NCBI GenBank assembly: GCA_018969355.1
Contig: JAGWYO010000012.1
Coordinates: forward strand, 1 to 43,165
DNA from: Actinomycetales bacterium
Lineage (GTDB): Bacteria > Actinomycetota > Actinomycetes > Nanopelagicales > Nanopelagicaceae
Length of the DNA: 43,165 nt
Reading direction: 5' to 3'
Made by a program: the position numbers and the translations under genes. How positions within the stretch are numbered: the stretch's first letter is position 1; every line of letters begins with the position of its first letter. Below, in pieces: positions 6,938 through 15,247 of this stretch. The notes beneath the pieces are model-generated. The model was not told where the DNA came from, ran no database searches, and worked only from the letters and a program-made list of their open reading frames with translations.

Positions 6938-9916
6938 CATGACATCAATTGCCTTTAGAACAATTGGTGATAACAAAGACTTATCAACATCATTGCGTAG
7001 TCGTTCAATCATCACTGGAGTCCAGAACTGCACGATGTGGTGGGCAACTTTAATTTCAGGGGCATCTGATGCAGGAATATTGGCTGCTATTTGATTAGCC
7101 ATTCTCACAATCGATGCTAACTGCACATCTCCATCAATATGAGTCTCAACCATGGCACCTGGACCTTGGGCACTAGGAGTAATTTCAACAGCAGTTACCT
7201 TGTATTCAGGACAATTCGTTGCCCAGTCGGAGAAATCAGTAGTGATGACGTTCGCCCCACTTTCTGGGAAGTGGAAAGTTGTGTACACAACCCCGGCTGG
7301 AACTTCATCTGTAATTCGAGCACGCATAATGGTCTCACCCACGCGAGATGAAAGTTTGACCCACGAACCATCGGTTACACCTCGTAGCTGCGCATCTGAT
7401 TCGTGCAGATCCAAAATATCTTCGGTATGCCAGATGTTATTTGCCGTGCGACGTGTTTGTGCTCCCACGTTGTACTGGCTCAATACTCGACCAGTAGTGA
7501 GCAAGAGTGGGAATTTACGTGTGGCTTTTTCATCAGTTGCAACATAGGGAGTGCGCATGAACTGACCTAAGCCGCGCATAAAGGTTTCTAAATGCATCGT
7601 TGGAGTTCCATCTGGATTTGCCTCATTGCATGGCCACTGCACACTACCCACTTCATCAAGTTTTTTGAAAGATACTCCAGCAAAAGTTGGTGTCGTAGCC
7701 GCGATCTCTTCCATGATTTCAGCTCCGCTGCCATAGGACATGGGATAGCCCATAGCAGTAGCAAGATCACACGTAACTTCGTATTCACTCTTTCCTGTTG
7801 GAGATTTCATCACTGGGCGAACACGGTTAATGCGGCGCTCAGCATTAGTGAAAGTTCCATCTTTTTCTAGAAATGATGTACCTGGCAAGAAGACATGAGC
7901 AAACTTAGAAGTCTCATTAAGGAATAGATCCTGCACAATAACCATATCCATGGCGCGAAGTGCTGCGTGAACGTGAGAGGTATTGGGATCTGATTGGGCA
8001 ATATCTTCACCTTGAACATAGAGTCCACGGTAGTTACCGGCAAGGGCAGCATCAAACATATTAGGAATTCGCATTCCAGGCTCTGAATCTAATGTGACGC
8101 CCCACTTGTCATTAAAAATCTTGCGGGTATCAGCATTTGAAATATGGCGATAGCCAGGTAGCTCATGGGGGAATGAACCCATATCGCAAGAGCCTTGAAC
8201 GTTGTTCTGTCCGCGCAGTGGATTAACTCCCACGCCTTTGCGTCCAATGTTTCCTGTGACCATTGCAAGGTTTGCAATACCCATCACCATCGTTGAACCT
8301 TGGCTGTGCTCTGTTACACCAAGACCGTAATAGATAGAACCATTGGGTGCTGATGCAAACAACCTGGCAGCTTTACGGATTTCTTCTGCTGGAACACGAG
8401 ATGATGCTTCCAAAACTTCTGGTGAGTTTTCAGGAAGTGAAATAAAGGCTTCCCACTCCTTAAATGACTTCTCTTCACATCGTGCATCAATAAAGTCACT
8501 CTTTGCTAGACCTTCAGTCACAATTACATGTGCCAATGCATTAATGACTGCAACATTTGTCCCTGGCATCAACTGCAGGTGGTGGGCTGCAACTACTCCA
8601 GGTGTGCGAACAAGTGGAATTACACGAGGGTCAATGACAATGAGCTTGGCACCTTTACGCAGGGCTTTCTTCATGCGTGAGGCAAATACTGGGTGGGCAG
8701 AAGTCGGGTTGGCACCAATCAACATAATGACATCGCTGTGCTCAACAGACTCAAAATCCTGTGTTCCAGCAGATGTTCCAAAGGTCTGGCCAAGTCCATA
8801 CCCTGTTGGTGAGTGACACACTCGAGCACATGTATCAACATTGTTATTGGCAAATGCTGCTCGGACCATCTTTTGCACTACGAATACTTCTTCGTTAGTG
8901 CAACGTGAAGAGGTAATTCCGCCAATGGCATTTCGTCCTGACTCTGCTTGAATCTTCTTTAAGCCATCTGCTGCAAAAGAGATAGCCTCTTGCCATGAAA
9001 CTTCTTTCCAGGCATCGGTGATTGCATTGCGAATCATTGGCTTTGTAATGCGATCTGAGTGAGTGGCATAGCCATAAGCAAAGCGGCCCTTGACGCATGA
9101 GTGTCCCTCATTAGCACCGCCATCTTTGAGTGGAACCATGCGCACTAACTTGTCCCCGCGCATTTCTGCTTTGAAGGAACAGCCAACACCGCAGTAAGCA
9201 CAGGTTGTAATGACAGAGGATGTTGGTGCACCGATAGTCAGCAAAGTCTTTTCAGTTAAGGCACCTGTTGGACAAGCTTGAACACATGCACCACAGGAGA
9301 CACATTCACTTTCAATAAAGGATGTGCCAGAAGAAGAGACACGTGCTTCAAAACCACGGTTCTCAATAGTTAGTGCAAAGGTTCCTTGGACTTCATCACA
9401 TGCTCGAACACATCGATTACAAACAATGCACTCAGTTGAATCAAAAGTGAAATATGGATTCGACTCATCTTTCTTTAAATCTAAATGTGTAGATTGAGCT
9501 GCATAGCGACTCTGCGCAATTCCAACTTTTTTTGCAACTCCATGGACTTCGCACTCATCGCCTGTTGCACACTCTGCGGGGTGATCAGAGAGATAGAGCT
9601 CCATGACACCTTTGCGTAGACGATCTAACTTTTCAGATTGGGTAACAACTTTCATTCCATCTGCAACTGGAGTAGTGCATGATGAAGGTGTGCCATTGCG
9701 CCCATCTATTTGGATGACACATAAGCGACATGAACCAAAAGCTTTAAGGCGATCAGTTGAACACAGCTTTGGAATATCTATGCCCGCCATTGATGCAGCG
9801 CGCATGATGGAGGTATCTGCTGGAACTGTTAGTGATTTCCCGTCGATTTCAAGGCTGACTTGTTGGGCTTTATTGCTAGCCGGCGTACCAAAGTCATGCT
9901 CGTGGATCATTGTCAT
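6923..9916 (-). CDS. fdsA: NAD-dependent formate dehydrogenase alpha subunit with fused FdsD-like tail
   Basis: This is the catalytic molybdenum subunit oxidising formate to CO2, 997 residues. Order: [2Fe-2S] domain (Cys 52, 63, 66, 80), a His-Cys cluster region (H112, C116, C122), two [4Fe-4S] ferredoxin motifs (C163/166/169/173 and C205/208/211/215), an Fe4S4 motif CAYCGVGC with C274, then the bis-MGD domains. The active site is Cys367-His368 (ARVCHSP), so it is a cysteine enzyme, not selenocysteine. After the molybdopterin-binding C-terminal domain, residues from about 934 (VRMANQIAANIP to HHIVQFWTPVM) resemble the separate delta subunit FdsD, apparently fused here. It starts at ATG 9916, overlapping the fdsB stop, and is last in its operon. 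Confidence 0.95.
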   Translation of the reverse strand: MTMIHEHDFGTPASNKAQQVSLEIDGKSLTVPADTSIMRAASMAGIDIPKLCSTDRLKAFGSCRLCVIQIDGRNGTPSSCTTPVADGMKVVTQSEKLDRLRKGVMELYLSDHPAECATGDECEVHGVAKKVGIAQSRYAAQSTHLDLKKDESNPYFTFDSTECIVCNRCVRACDEVQGTFALTIENRGFEARVSSSGTSFIESECVSCGACVQACPTGALTEKTLLTIGAPTSSVITTCAYCGVGCSFKAEMRGDKLVRMVPLKDGGANEGHSCVKGRFAYGYATHSDRITKPMIRNAITDAWKEVSWQEAISFAADGLKKIQAESGRNAIGGITSSRCTNEEVFVVQKMVRAAFANNNVDTCARVCHSPTGYGLGQTFGTSAGTQDFESVEHSDVIMLIGANPTSAHPVFASRMKKALRKGAKLIVIDPRVIPLVRTPGVVAAHHLQLMPGTNVAVINALAHVIVTEGLAKSDFIDARCEEKSFKEWEAFISLPENSPEVLEASSRVPAEEIRKAARLFASAPNGSIYYGLGVTEHSQGSTMVMGIANLAMVTGNIGRKGVGVNPLRGQNNVQGSCDMGSFPHELPGYRHISNADTRKIFNDKWGVTLDSEPGMRIPNMFDAALAGNYRGLYVQGEDIAQSDPNTSHVHAALRAMDMVIVQDLFLNETSKFAHVFLPGTSFLEKDGTFTNAERRINRVRPVMKSPTGKSEYEVTCDLATAMGYPMSYGSGAEIMEEIAATTPTFAGVSFKKLDEVGSVQWPCNEANPDGTPTMHLETFMRGLGQFMRTPYVATDEKATRKFPLLLTTGRVLSQYNVGAQTRRTANNIWHTEDILDLHESDAQLRGVTDGSWVKLSSRVGETIMRARITDEVPAGVVYTTFHFPESGANVITTDFSDWATNCPEYKVTAVEITPSAQGPGAMVETHIDGDVQLASIVRMANQIAANIPASDAPEIKVAHHIVQFWTPVMIERLRNDVDKSLLSPIVLKAIDVMLVTQ

Positions 9917-11442
9917 CGTCGACTCACCTCTCCAGTGAAATCTTCGGGGAAGTTAATCATTGCACTTTTTACTGGCATTGGGGTTAAACCGCCCATGGCA
10001 CACAATGATCCATCGGTCATAACCTCGCACAAATCCAAGAGAAGCTTCTTGTTCTCATCCACCTTCACGCCTTGAATAATTAAATCGATTGTCTCAACAC
10101 CGCGCGTGGAACCGATTCTGCATGGTGTGCACTTACCGCAGGACTCAAGAGCACAAAATGCCATTGCAAAGCGGGCTTGCTGCGCCAAATCCACTGATTC
10201 ATCAAATACAACTATTCCCCCATGACCCAGCATTCCGCCGGCTGCCAACATGGATTCATAATCTAAAGAAGTTTCAAATTTATCTCTTCCAAAGTAAGCA
10301 CCTAACGGTCCACCGACTTGAACAGCGCGCAGCGGTGCACCGCTCAATGTTCCCCCACCATAGCCATTGACGATTTCCTCGATCGAAATACCAAAAGGCT
10401 TTTCAACAATTCCTCCGCGTTTGATGTTACCGGCAAGTTGGAAAACTTGTGTGCCAAGTGATCTAGCAACACCACGTGCTTTATATGCCGGTGCTCCATC
10501 TGCCAATACTGCAGGAATTGTTGAAAGTGTTAATACGTTATTGATCACTGTGGGTTGACCAAATAATCCTTCAAGGGCAGGAAGTGGTGGCTTGGCACGA
10601 ACTACTCCACGCTTTCCTTCAATACTCTCCAACATGGCAGTTTCTTCACCGCACACATAGGAACCAGCGCCCACGCGAATCTTTAATTCAAAGGCATGCT
10701 TGCTTCCAAGAACTGAACTACCAAGCCAGCCAAAAGCATGAGCAATATCGATAGCCTTTTGCAAAGTTTTGATTGCATAGGGATATTCAGAACGTAGGTA
10801 GACAATGCCTTCTGTGGCACCCACTGCAATAGCTGCAATCGTCATACCTTCAATAAGAGTGAATGGATCTCCTTCAATAAGCATGCGATCGGCAAAAGTT
10901 CCGCTATCGCCTTCATCTGCATTACAACAAATATATTTCTGATCGCTCACTGCATCAGCAACTGTCTTCCACTTGATGCCGGCTGGAAATCCTGCTCCGC
11001 CACGTCCGCGCACACCTGATTCTTTTACTTCGTCAATAATTGCCTCTGAACTTAGAGAAATAGCACGGCGCAAGCCCACTAATCCCCCATGGGCTTCATA
11101 GTCTGTGAGTGAAAGGGGATCAATGATTCCAACACGTTTGAAGGTCACGCGATCTTGACTAGCTAACCATTCAATCTTTTCACTCTCACCTAGAGCTAAG
11201 GCGTGAGCACCACCATGCATGAAATCTGCAGCAATCAAAGAGTCAATATCTTCAACAGATACCGGTCCATATGCAACACGGCCCTTTTCCGTTTCAACTT
11301 CCACCATTGGCTCTAACCACAGTGCACCACGTGAACCGTTACGAATAATTGTTGCGCCACTGACCTTATGTGCAATTGCTGCAGCAACATCATCTGCGCC
11401 AACTGAAATTGCGGCACTATCGCCTGGAACATAGATTTTCAT
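9913..11442 (-). CDS. fdsB: Formate dehydrogenase beta subunit (NuoF-like, NAD/FMN)
   Basis: This 509-residue subunit passes electrons from the FdsA clusters to NAD+. It carries the NuoF signatures: GRGGAGFPAGIKWK (NADH site), CNADEGDSGTFADR (FMN site), CGEETAMLESIEGKRG, and the C-terminal [4Fe-4S] motif ESCGKCTPCRIGSTRG, whose fourth ligand is probably the Cys in GSLCAMGG. The roughly 110-residue N-terminal part corresponds to the thioredoxin-like domain of FdsB proteins but has no Cys, so no cluster is expected there. Both ends overlap neighbours by ATGA (fdsG before, fdsA after). FdsG-FdsB-FdsA forms a soluble oxygen-tolerant type of NAD-linked formate dehydrogenase, suited to an aerobe. 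Confidence 0.95.
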   Translation of the reverse strand: MKIYVPGDSAAISVGADDVAAAIAHKVSGATIIRNGSRGALWLEPMVEVETEKGRVAYGPVSVEDIDSLIAADFMHGGAHALALGESEKIEWLASQDRVTFKRVGIIDPLSLTDYEAHGGLVGLRRAISLSSEAIIDEVKESGVRGRGGAGFPAGIKWKTVADAVSDQKYICCNADEGDSGTFADRMLIEGDPFTLIEGMTIAAIAVGATEGIVYLRSEYPYAIKTLQKAIDIAHAFGWLGSSVLGSKHAFELKIRVGAGSYVCGEETAMLESIEGKRGVVRAKPPLPALEGLFGQPTVINNVLTLSTIPAVLADGAPAYKARGVARSLGTQVFQLAGNIKRGGIVEKPFGISIEEIVNGYGGGTLSGAPLRAVQVGGPLGAYFGRDKFETSLDYESMLAAGGMLGHGGIVVFDESVDLAQQARFAMAFCALESCGKCTPCRIGSTRGVETIDLIIQGVKVDENKKLLLDLCEVMTDGSLCAMGGLTPMPVKSAMINFPEDFTGEVSRR

Positions 11443-11864
11443 ATGCGTACCTGAGCAATCTTTTCAACGCTGGCGCGTCCAATAATTGCCCCATTCACCA
11501 TGGCGCTAGGTCCCAACGCACAGTTACCAAAGCAGTATCCATCATGGACTTCTTTACCAAACTTGGCTTTCACATCTTTTTCTAATTGACGTGAACCCAC
11601 AGCTTGACATGCCTCTGCCACACAGATGGAGATCTGGTTATCAGCGGGAGCTTCTGTAAGTAGATCATGGTAAAAAGTTAAGACACCATGAACATCTGCC
11701 CGAGACTTGTTGAAAAAGTTAGCAACTAATGTGACATCTTCCTTATGAACATAACCAAACTCTTTTTGCAGAGCTTGCAGAGCCACAAGGACAGCTCCTT
11801 TTTCTTCGCGCAGAGTCGCAAGAACAGCTAACGCTGCCTCTTGTGACCAAGTCGAATATTTCAT
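11439..11864 (-). CDS. fdsG: Formate dehydrogenase gamma subunit (NuoE-like, 2Fe-2S)
   Basis: This 141-residue NuoE/FdsG protein holds one [2Fe-2S] cluster in the diaphorase part of formate dehydrogenase. Ligands are visible as CVAEAC (C-x4-C) and YCFGNC (C-x3-C), followed by ALGPSAMVNG as in the family. The N-terminal helical part contains ALQALQKEFGYVHKEDV, also typical. It starts at ATG 11864, sharing one base with the fhs stop, and its own stop overlaps the fdsB start. This places the formate dehydrogenase directly behind the enzyme that releases formate, indicating one functional unit. Confidence 0.93.
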   Translation of the reverse strand: MKYSTWSQEAALAVLATLREEKGAVLVALQALQKEFGYVHKEDVTLVANFFNKSRADVHGVLTFYHDLLTEAPADNQISICVAEACQAVGSRQLEKDVKAKFGKEVHDGYCFGNCALGPSAMVNGAIIGRASVEKIAQVRI

Positions 11865-13528
11865 TAAAACAGCCCAACAACCTTTCCATCAACATAATCA
11901 ATACGCTCTGCTGCGGGCAGTTTTGGCAGACCCGGCATTGTCATAATTTCTCCGCAGATCATCACGATAAATTCAGCACCTGCTGAAAGTTTCACTTCGC
12001 GCACATTAATCGAATGTCCACTGGGTGCTCCTCGCAAAGCAGCATCAGTTGAGAAGGAGTACTGCGTCTTTGCCACACAGATGGGGAAATTTCCATATCC
12101 TGATGCTTCAAGCTCTTTGAGTTTGAGGCGCACCTTGGCGTCGGCAGTTACTTCCTTCGCACCATATATCTTCGTGGCGACTTTAGTGATTTTCTCCCAT
12201 AAAGGATCACTATCGTCATAGACAAAACTCATTGTGTTTGGCTTTTCACAAAGTTCAACAACAGCATGTGCTAAATCAGCAGCACCTTTGCCGCCATCGG
12301 CCCAGTGAGTTGCAAGAACAATCTTCACGCCTAGCTTTTCAACACGAGAGCGTAGAAGGTCAACTTCAGCCTTCGTATCACTAGTGAAGTTGTTGATTGA
12401 AACAACTAATGGCAGATTATAGACCTGAGTGATGTTATTGATGTGACGCTCAAGGTTGACAAGGCCTGCTTCAAGAGCTGGCAAATTCTCCTCTGTAATT
12501 GTCTTGAGATCTGCCCCACCGTGGTATTTGATTGCACGAATCGTGGCAACCAATACGCAAGCAGAAGGACGTAAACCTGATTTTCGGCACTTAATGTCAA
12601 TAAACTTCTCAGCACCAAGGTCTGCGCCAAAACCAGCCTCTGTTACAACATAGTCGGCTAGCTTCATCGCTGATGTTGTAGCAACAACTGAGTTACAGCC
12701 ATGTGCGATGTTGGCAAATGGTCCACCATGAATAAAGGCTGGAGTATTTTCTAATGTTTGCACCAAGTTCGGCTGGAAAGCATCCTTTAAGATCACTGTC
12801 ATTGCACCTTGTGCATTGAGCTCAGAGGCTAGAACCGGAGTCTTATCGCGCTTGTAGCCAACAACAATCTTGCCGATTTTCTCTTTCAAATCCTCTATTG
12901 AGGTTGCTAGGCAGAAGATAGCCATAATTTCAGAGGCAACAACGATGTCGAAACCATCACTGCGTGGATATCCATTTCCAACTCCGCCGATAGATTGAAT
13001 GATTTCGCGCAATGCGCGGTCATTCATATCCACAACACGCTTCCAAGTGACACGGCGAATATCAATAGCTAACTCATTGCCATGGTGGATGTGATTATCA
13101 ATCAGGGCTGCAAGTAAGTTGTTTGCAAGGGCTATAGCGTTGAAGTCCCCAGTAAAGTGCAGATTGATATCTTCCATAGGAACAACTTGGGCGTACCCGC
13201 CCCCTGCTGCTCCACCCTTCATTCCAAAGACTGGACCTAGAGATGGTTCACGCAGAGCAATCATTGCGTTTTTACCAATATGGCGAAGTGCATCACCTAG
13301 ACCAACAGTTGTCGTTGTCTTTCCTTCACCTGCAGGTGTCGGGCTAATGGCAGTTACCAAAATCAACTTTGAACTATCGCGCTTTGGAAGTGCGGTCAAG
13401 TACTTAAGGTTCACCTTCGCCTTGTACTTTCCATAAGCCTCTAAGTTCTCTGCATCGATTCCTATGCTGGCACCAATTTCGGTGACTGGCTTCATCGTTG
13501 CAGCTTGTGCAATTTCGATATCTGACAT
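11864..13528 (-). CDS. fhs: Formate-tetrahydrofolate ligase
   Basis: This enzyme interconverts formate + ATP + THF and 10-formyl-THF. The protein is 554 residues, full length for the family, with the P-loop [19 protein letters not shown] (about residues 62-80), [36 protein letters not shown] split over residues 93-130, and the C-terminal [17 protein letters not shown]. In many bacteria it assimilates formate. Placed between a demethylating flavoprotein/ETF set and formate dehydrogenase, it more likely runs backwards, making ATP while releasing formate for oxidation. It lies 4 nt downstream of etfA and overlaps fdsG by one base. Confidence 0.97.
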   Translation of the reverse strand: MSDIEIAQAATMKPVTEIGASIGIDAENLEAYGKYKAKVNLKYLTALPKRDSSKLILVTAISPTPAGEGKTTTTVGLGDALRHIGKNAMIALREPSLGPVFGMKGGAAGGGYAQVVPMEDINLHFTGDFNAIALANNLLAALIDNHIHHGNELAIDIRRVTWKRVVDMNDRALREIIQSIGGVGNGYPRSDGFDIVVASEIMAIFCLATSIEDLKEKIGKIVVGYKRDKTPVLASELNAQGAMTVILKDAFQPNLVQTLENTPAFIHGGPFANIAHGCNSVVATTSAMKLADYVVTEAGFGADLGAEKFIDIKCRKSGLRPSACVLVATIRAIKYHGGADLKTITEENLPALEAGLVNLERHINNITQVYNLPLVVSINNFTSDTKAEVDLLRSRVEKLGVKIVLATHWADGGKGAADLAHAVVELCEKPNTMSFVYDDSDPLWEKITKVATKIYGAKEVTADAKVRLKLKELEASGYGNFPICVAKTQYSFSTDAALRGAPSGHSINVREVKLSAGAEFIVMICGEIMTMPGLPKLPAAERIDYVDGKVVGLF

Positions 13529-13532
13529 TTTT

Positions 13533-14492
13533 TTATCCCTTAGCTTGACGTATGGCGCTTGTTAGCGCGGGTATTACTTGGTGCAGGTCACCGATAATTG
13601 CGTAATCTGCATAGCTGAGAATTGGAGCTTCTGGATCTGTATTAATTACAACGATTGTTTTGCTGTTCTTCATACCTGCGATGTGCTGCATCGCACCTGA
13701 GATACCAGCTGCGATATAGAGATCTGGTGCAACCTTTGTTCCTGTCTGCCCCACTTGCTCAGCGTGTGGACGCCATCCTGAACTTGTTACGACGCGAGAA
13801 CAACCAACTGTTCCACCAAGTAAATTGGCAAGTTCTTCGATTTGTCCAAAGCCTTCAGGTCCACCAACACCACGTCCACCAGAAACGATTACTTTGGCAT
13901 CAACAAGTGTTACGCCACCCTTTGATTCACCAGCATCACGACTCAATACTTTTACTGCATAATCTTGTGGCTCTAGTGCAGGCTCAAACTCTGCAACAGT
14001 TGCAGCGCCGCCATTTACAGATTCTGGCTCTGTTGAAAACGCTAGTACGGTTGCAATTAAAAGATCTGCGTGAACATGTGCAGATTCAATGAGATTTCCT
14101 GCCCATCGAGCACGCAGCACATGGTGAGGTGCACCTAAAGTAATCTCTGAGCACTCAGCAGCCATTGGAAGATCTAGAAATGCAGCTAAATGCGCTAATT
14201 GCTCATTTCCGCGAGGACTTCCAGCAGCTAACACCGCTGCAGGCTTGAGCTTTTCAACTAAGTCTTTGAGTGCACGCCCTGAAGCCATAGGTGTGTAGTC
14301 GGTGATATTGGCATGGGATGCAACGTGTAAAACCTTTGCACCGTACTCACCAACGATGCCAGCAAGTGCTGCGCCTTCTTTACCAATAACAATTGCTTCT
14401 ACATCTTGGCCTAACGTGCGGGCTGCAGTGAGTGCACGAAGTGAGAGTTGATCTAGTTCACCACGATCGTGATCTACGAGTACAAGAATCAT
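13533..14492 (-). CDS. etfA: Electron transfer flavoprotein alpha subunit
   Basis: This 319-residue FAD-binding ETF subunit accepts electrons from a dehydrogenase. The C-terminal FAD domain is recognised by [48 protein letters not shown] split at residues about 245-268, and [28 protein letters not shown]. It overlaps etfB (ATG in the stop) and is followed closely by fhs. Its position behind the dimethylglycine dehydrogenase-like gene argues that it is that enzyme's dedicated acceptor. The downstream partner, normally ETF:quinone oxidoreductase, is not in the window. Confidence 0.95.
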   Translation of the reverse strand: MILVLVDHDRGELDQLSLRALTAARTLGQDVEAIVIGKEGAALAGIVGEYGAKVLHVASHANITDYTPMASGRALKDLVEKLKPAAVLAAGSPRGNEQLAHLAAFLDLPMAAECSEITLGAPHHVLRARWAGNLIESAHVHADLLIATVLAFSTEPESVNGGAATVAEFEPALEPQDYAVKVLSRDAGESKGGVTLVDAKVIVSGGRGVGGPEGFGQIEELANLLGGTVGCSRVVTSSGWRPHAEQVGQTGTKVAPDLYIAAGISGAMQHIAGMKNSKTIVVINTDPEAPILSYADYAIIGDLHQVIPALTSAIRQAKG

Positions 14493-15247
14493 TAGAAAGC
14501 TCCAATCTTCTTGAGGACTTCGACTAGTGCAGGAACGGCATCTGCCCCATTACCTAACACTTCAGCGCCTTTTGCCTTAGATGGTGCAAGAGCTAAATTA
14601 ACTTTTTCCAATTTAGGAACTCGTGGCTGCGCCTTCTTCATATCAACTGGCTTCTTGCGAGCTTGCATACGACCCGGCACTGATGGATAGCGTGGAATGT
14701 TTAAACCATCGCGCACTGTGACAATTGCAGGAAGAGCAACTTCATAATGCTCACGTCCAGCTGCAACTACTCGATCACACACAGCAACGCCATTTTCAAC
14801 TTTCATTGATTTAACGTTGGTGATAATCGGACGGTTGAGTGCATGGGCCACACGAATATGGATTTGATACCCTGCACTATCTGCAGATTCAGCGCCAAAT
14901 ATGATTAAGTCAAACTTGGTCTCTTCAGCATTGATGGCATCAACGAGTGCTGCGGCAGTTCCTTGTGGATCCCACTCTTGTCCATCGGTCTCAATCAACA
15001 CGGCGCGAGTTGCACCAATAGCTAGCTGTGAACGCAGTTGTTCTTCAGCATCACTTGGTCCAAGAGTAAGCAGAGTCAACGTTCCACCCATTTGTTCAAC
15101 GAGTTGAACACCAGCTTCTACAGCATTTTCCTCATGGGGACTGATACCAAAACCTAAATGCTTAGTTTCGATATCGCGAGAATCTGGAGTCAGAATCAGC
15201 GTTCCACCAGCTAATGGAACACGCTTGAGGCAGACAAGTACATCCAT
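14492..15247 (-). CDS. etfB: Electron transfer flavoprotein beta subunit
   Basis: This 251-residue partner of EtfA normally holds AMP. Family features: N-terminal MDVLVCLKRVP, GISPHEENAVEAGVQL, FDLIIFGAESADSAGYQIHIRVAHAL, and the ETF beta signature region VAAGREHYEVALPAIVTVRDGLNIPRYPS. The C-terminal recognition loop that contacts dehydrogenases is represented by the Lys/Pro-rich stretch near residues 190-215. Its start and stop overlap the flavoprotein gene upstream and etfA downstream, so all three should be made in step. Confidence 0.95.
   Translation of the reverse strand: MDVLVCLKRVPLAGGTLILTPDSRDIETKHLGFGISPHEENAVEAGVQLVEQMGGTLTLLTLGPSDAEEQLRSQLAIGATRAVLIETDGQEWDPQGTAAALVDAINAEETKFDLIIFGAESADSAGYQIHIRVAHALNRPIITNVKSMKVENGVAVCDRVVAAGREHYEVALPAIVTVRDGLNIPRYPSVPGRMQARKKPVDMKKAQPRVPKLEKVNLALAPSKAKGAEVLGNGADAVPALVEVLKKIGAF

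Noticed and set aside
6938-7000. Terminator between the two converging C1 operons
   Set aside because: The genes overlap by 15 bp and no GC-rich hairpin with a T run is visible.
9088-9200. Possible selenocysteine at the formate dehydrogenase active site
   Set aside because: No in-frame TGA occurs in the gene. The active-site position is an ordinary Cys codon (Cys367).
13655-14092. 145-codon plus-strand open frame rich in Leu and Gln
   Set aside because: It is antisense to etfA and has low-complexity composition, as expected from a shadow of a real gene. No family resemblance.
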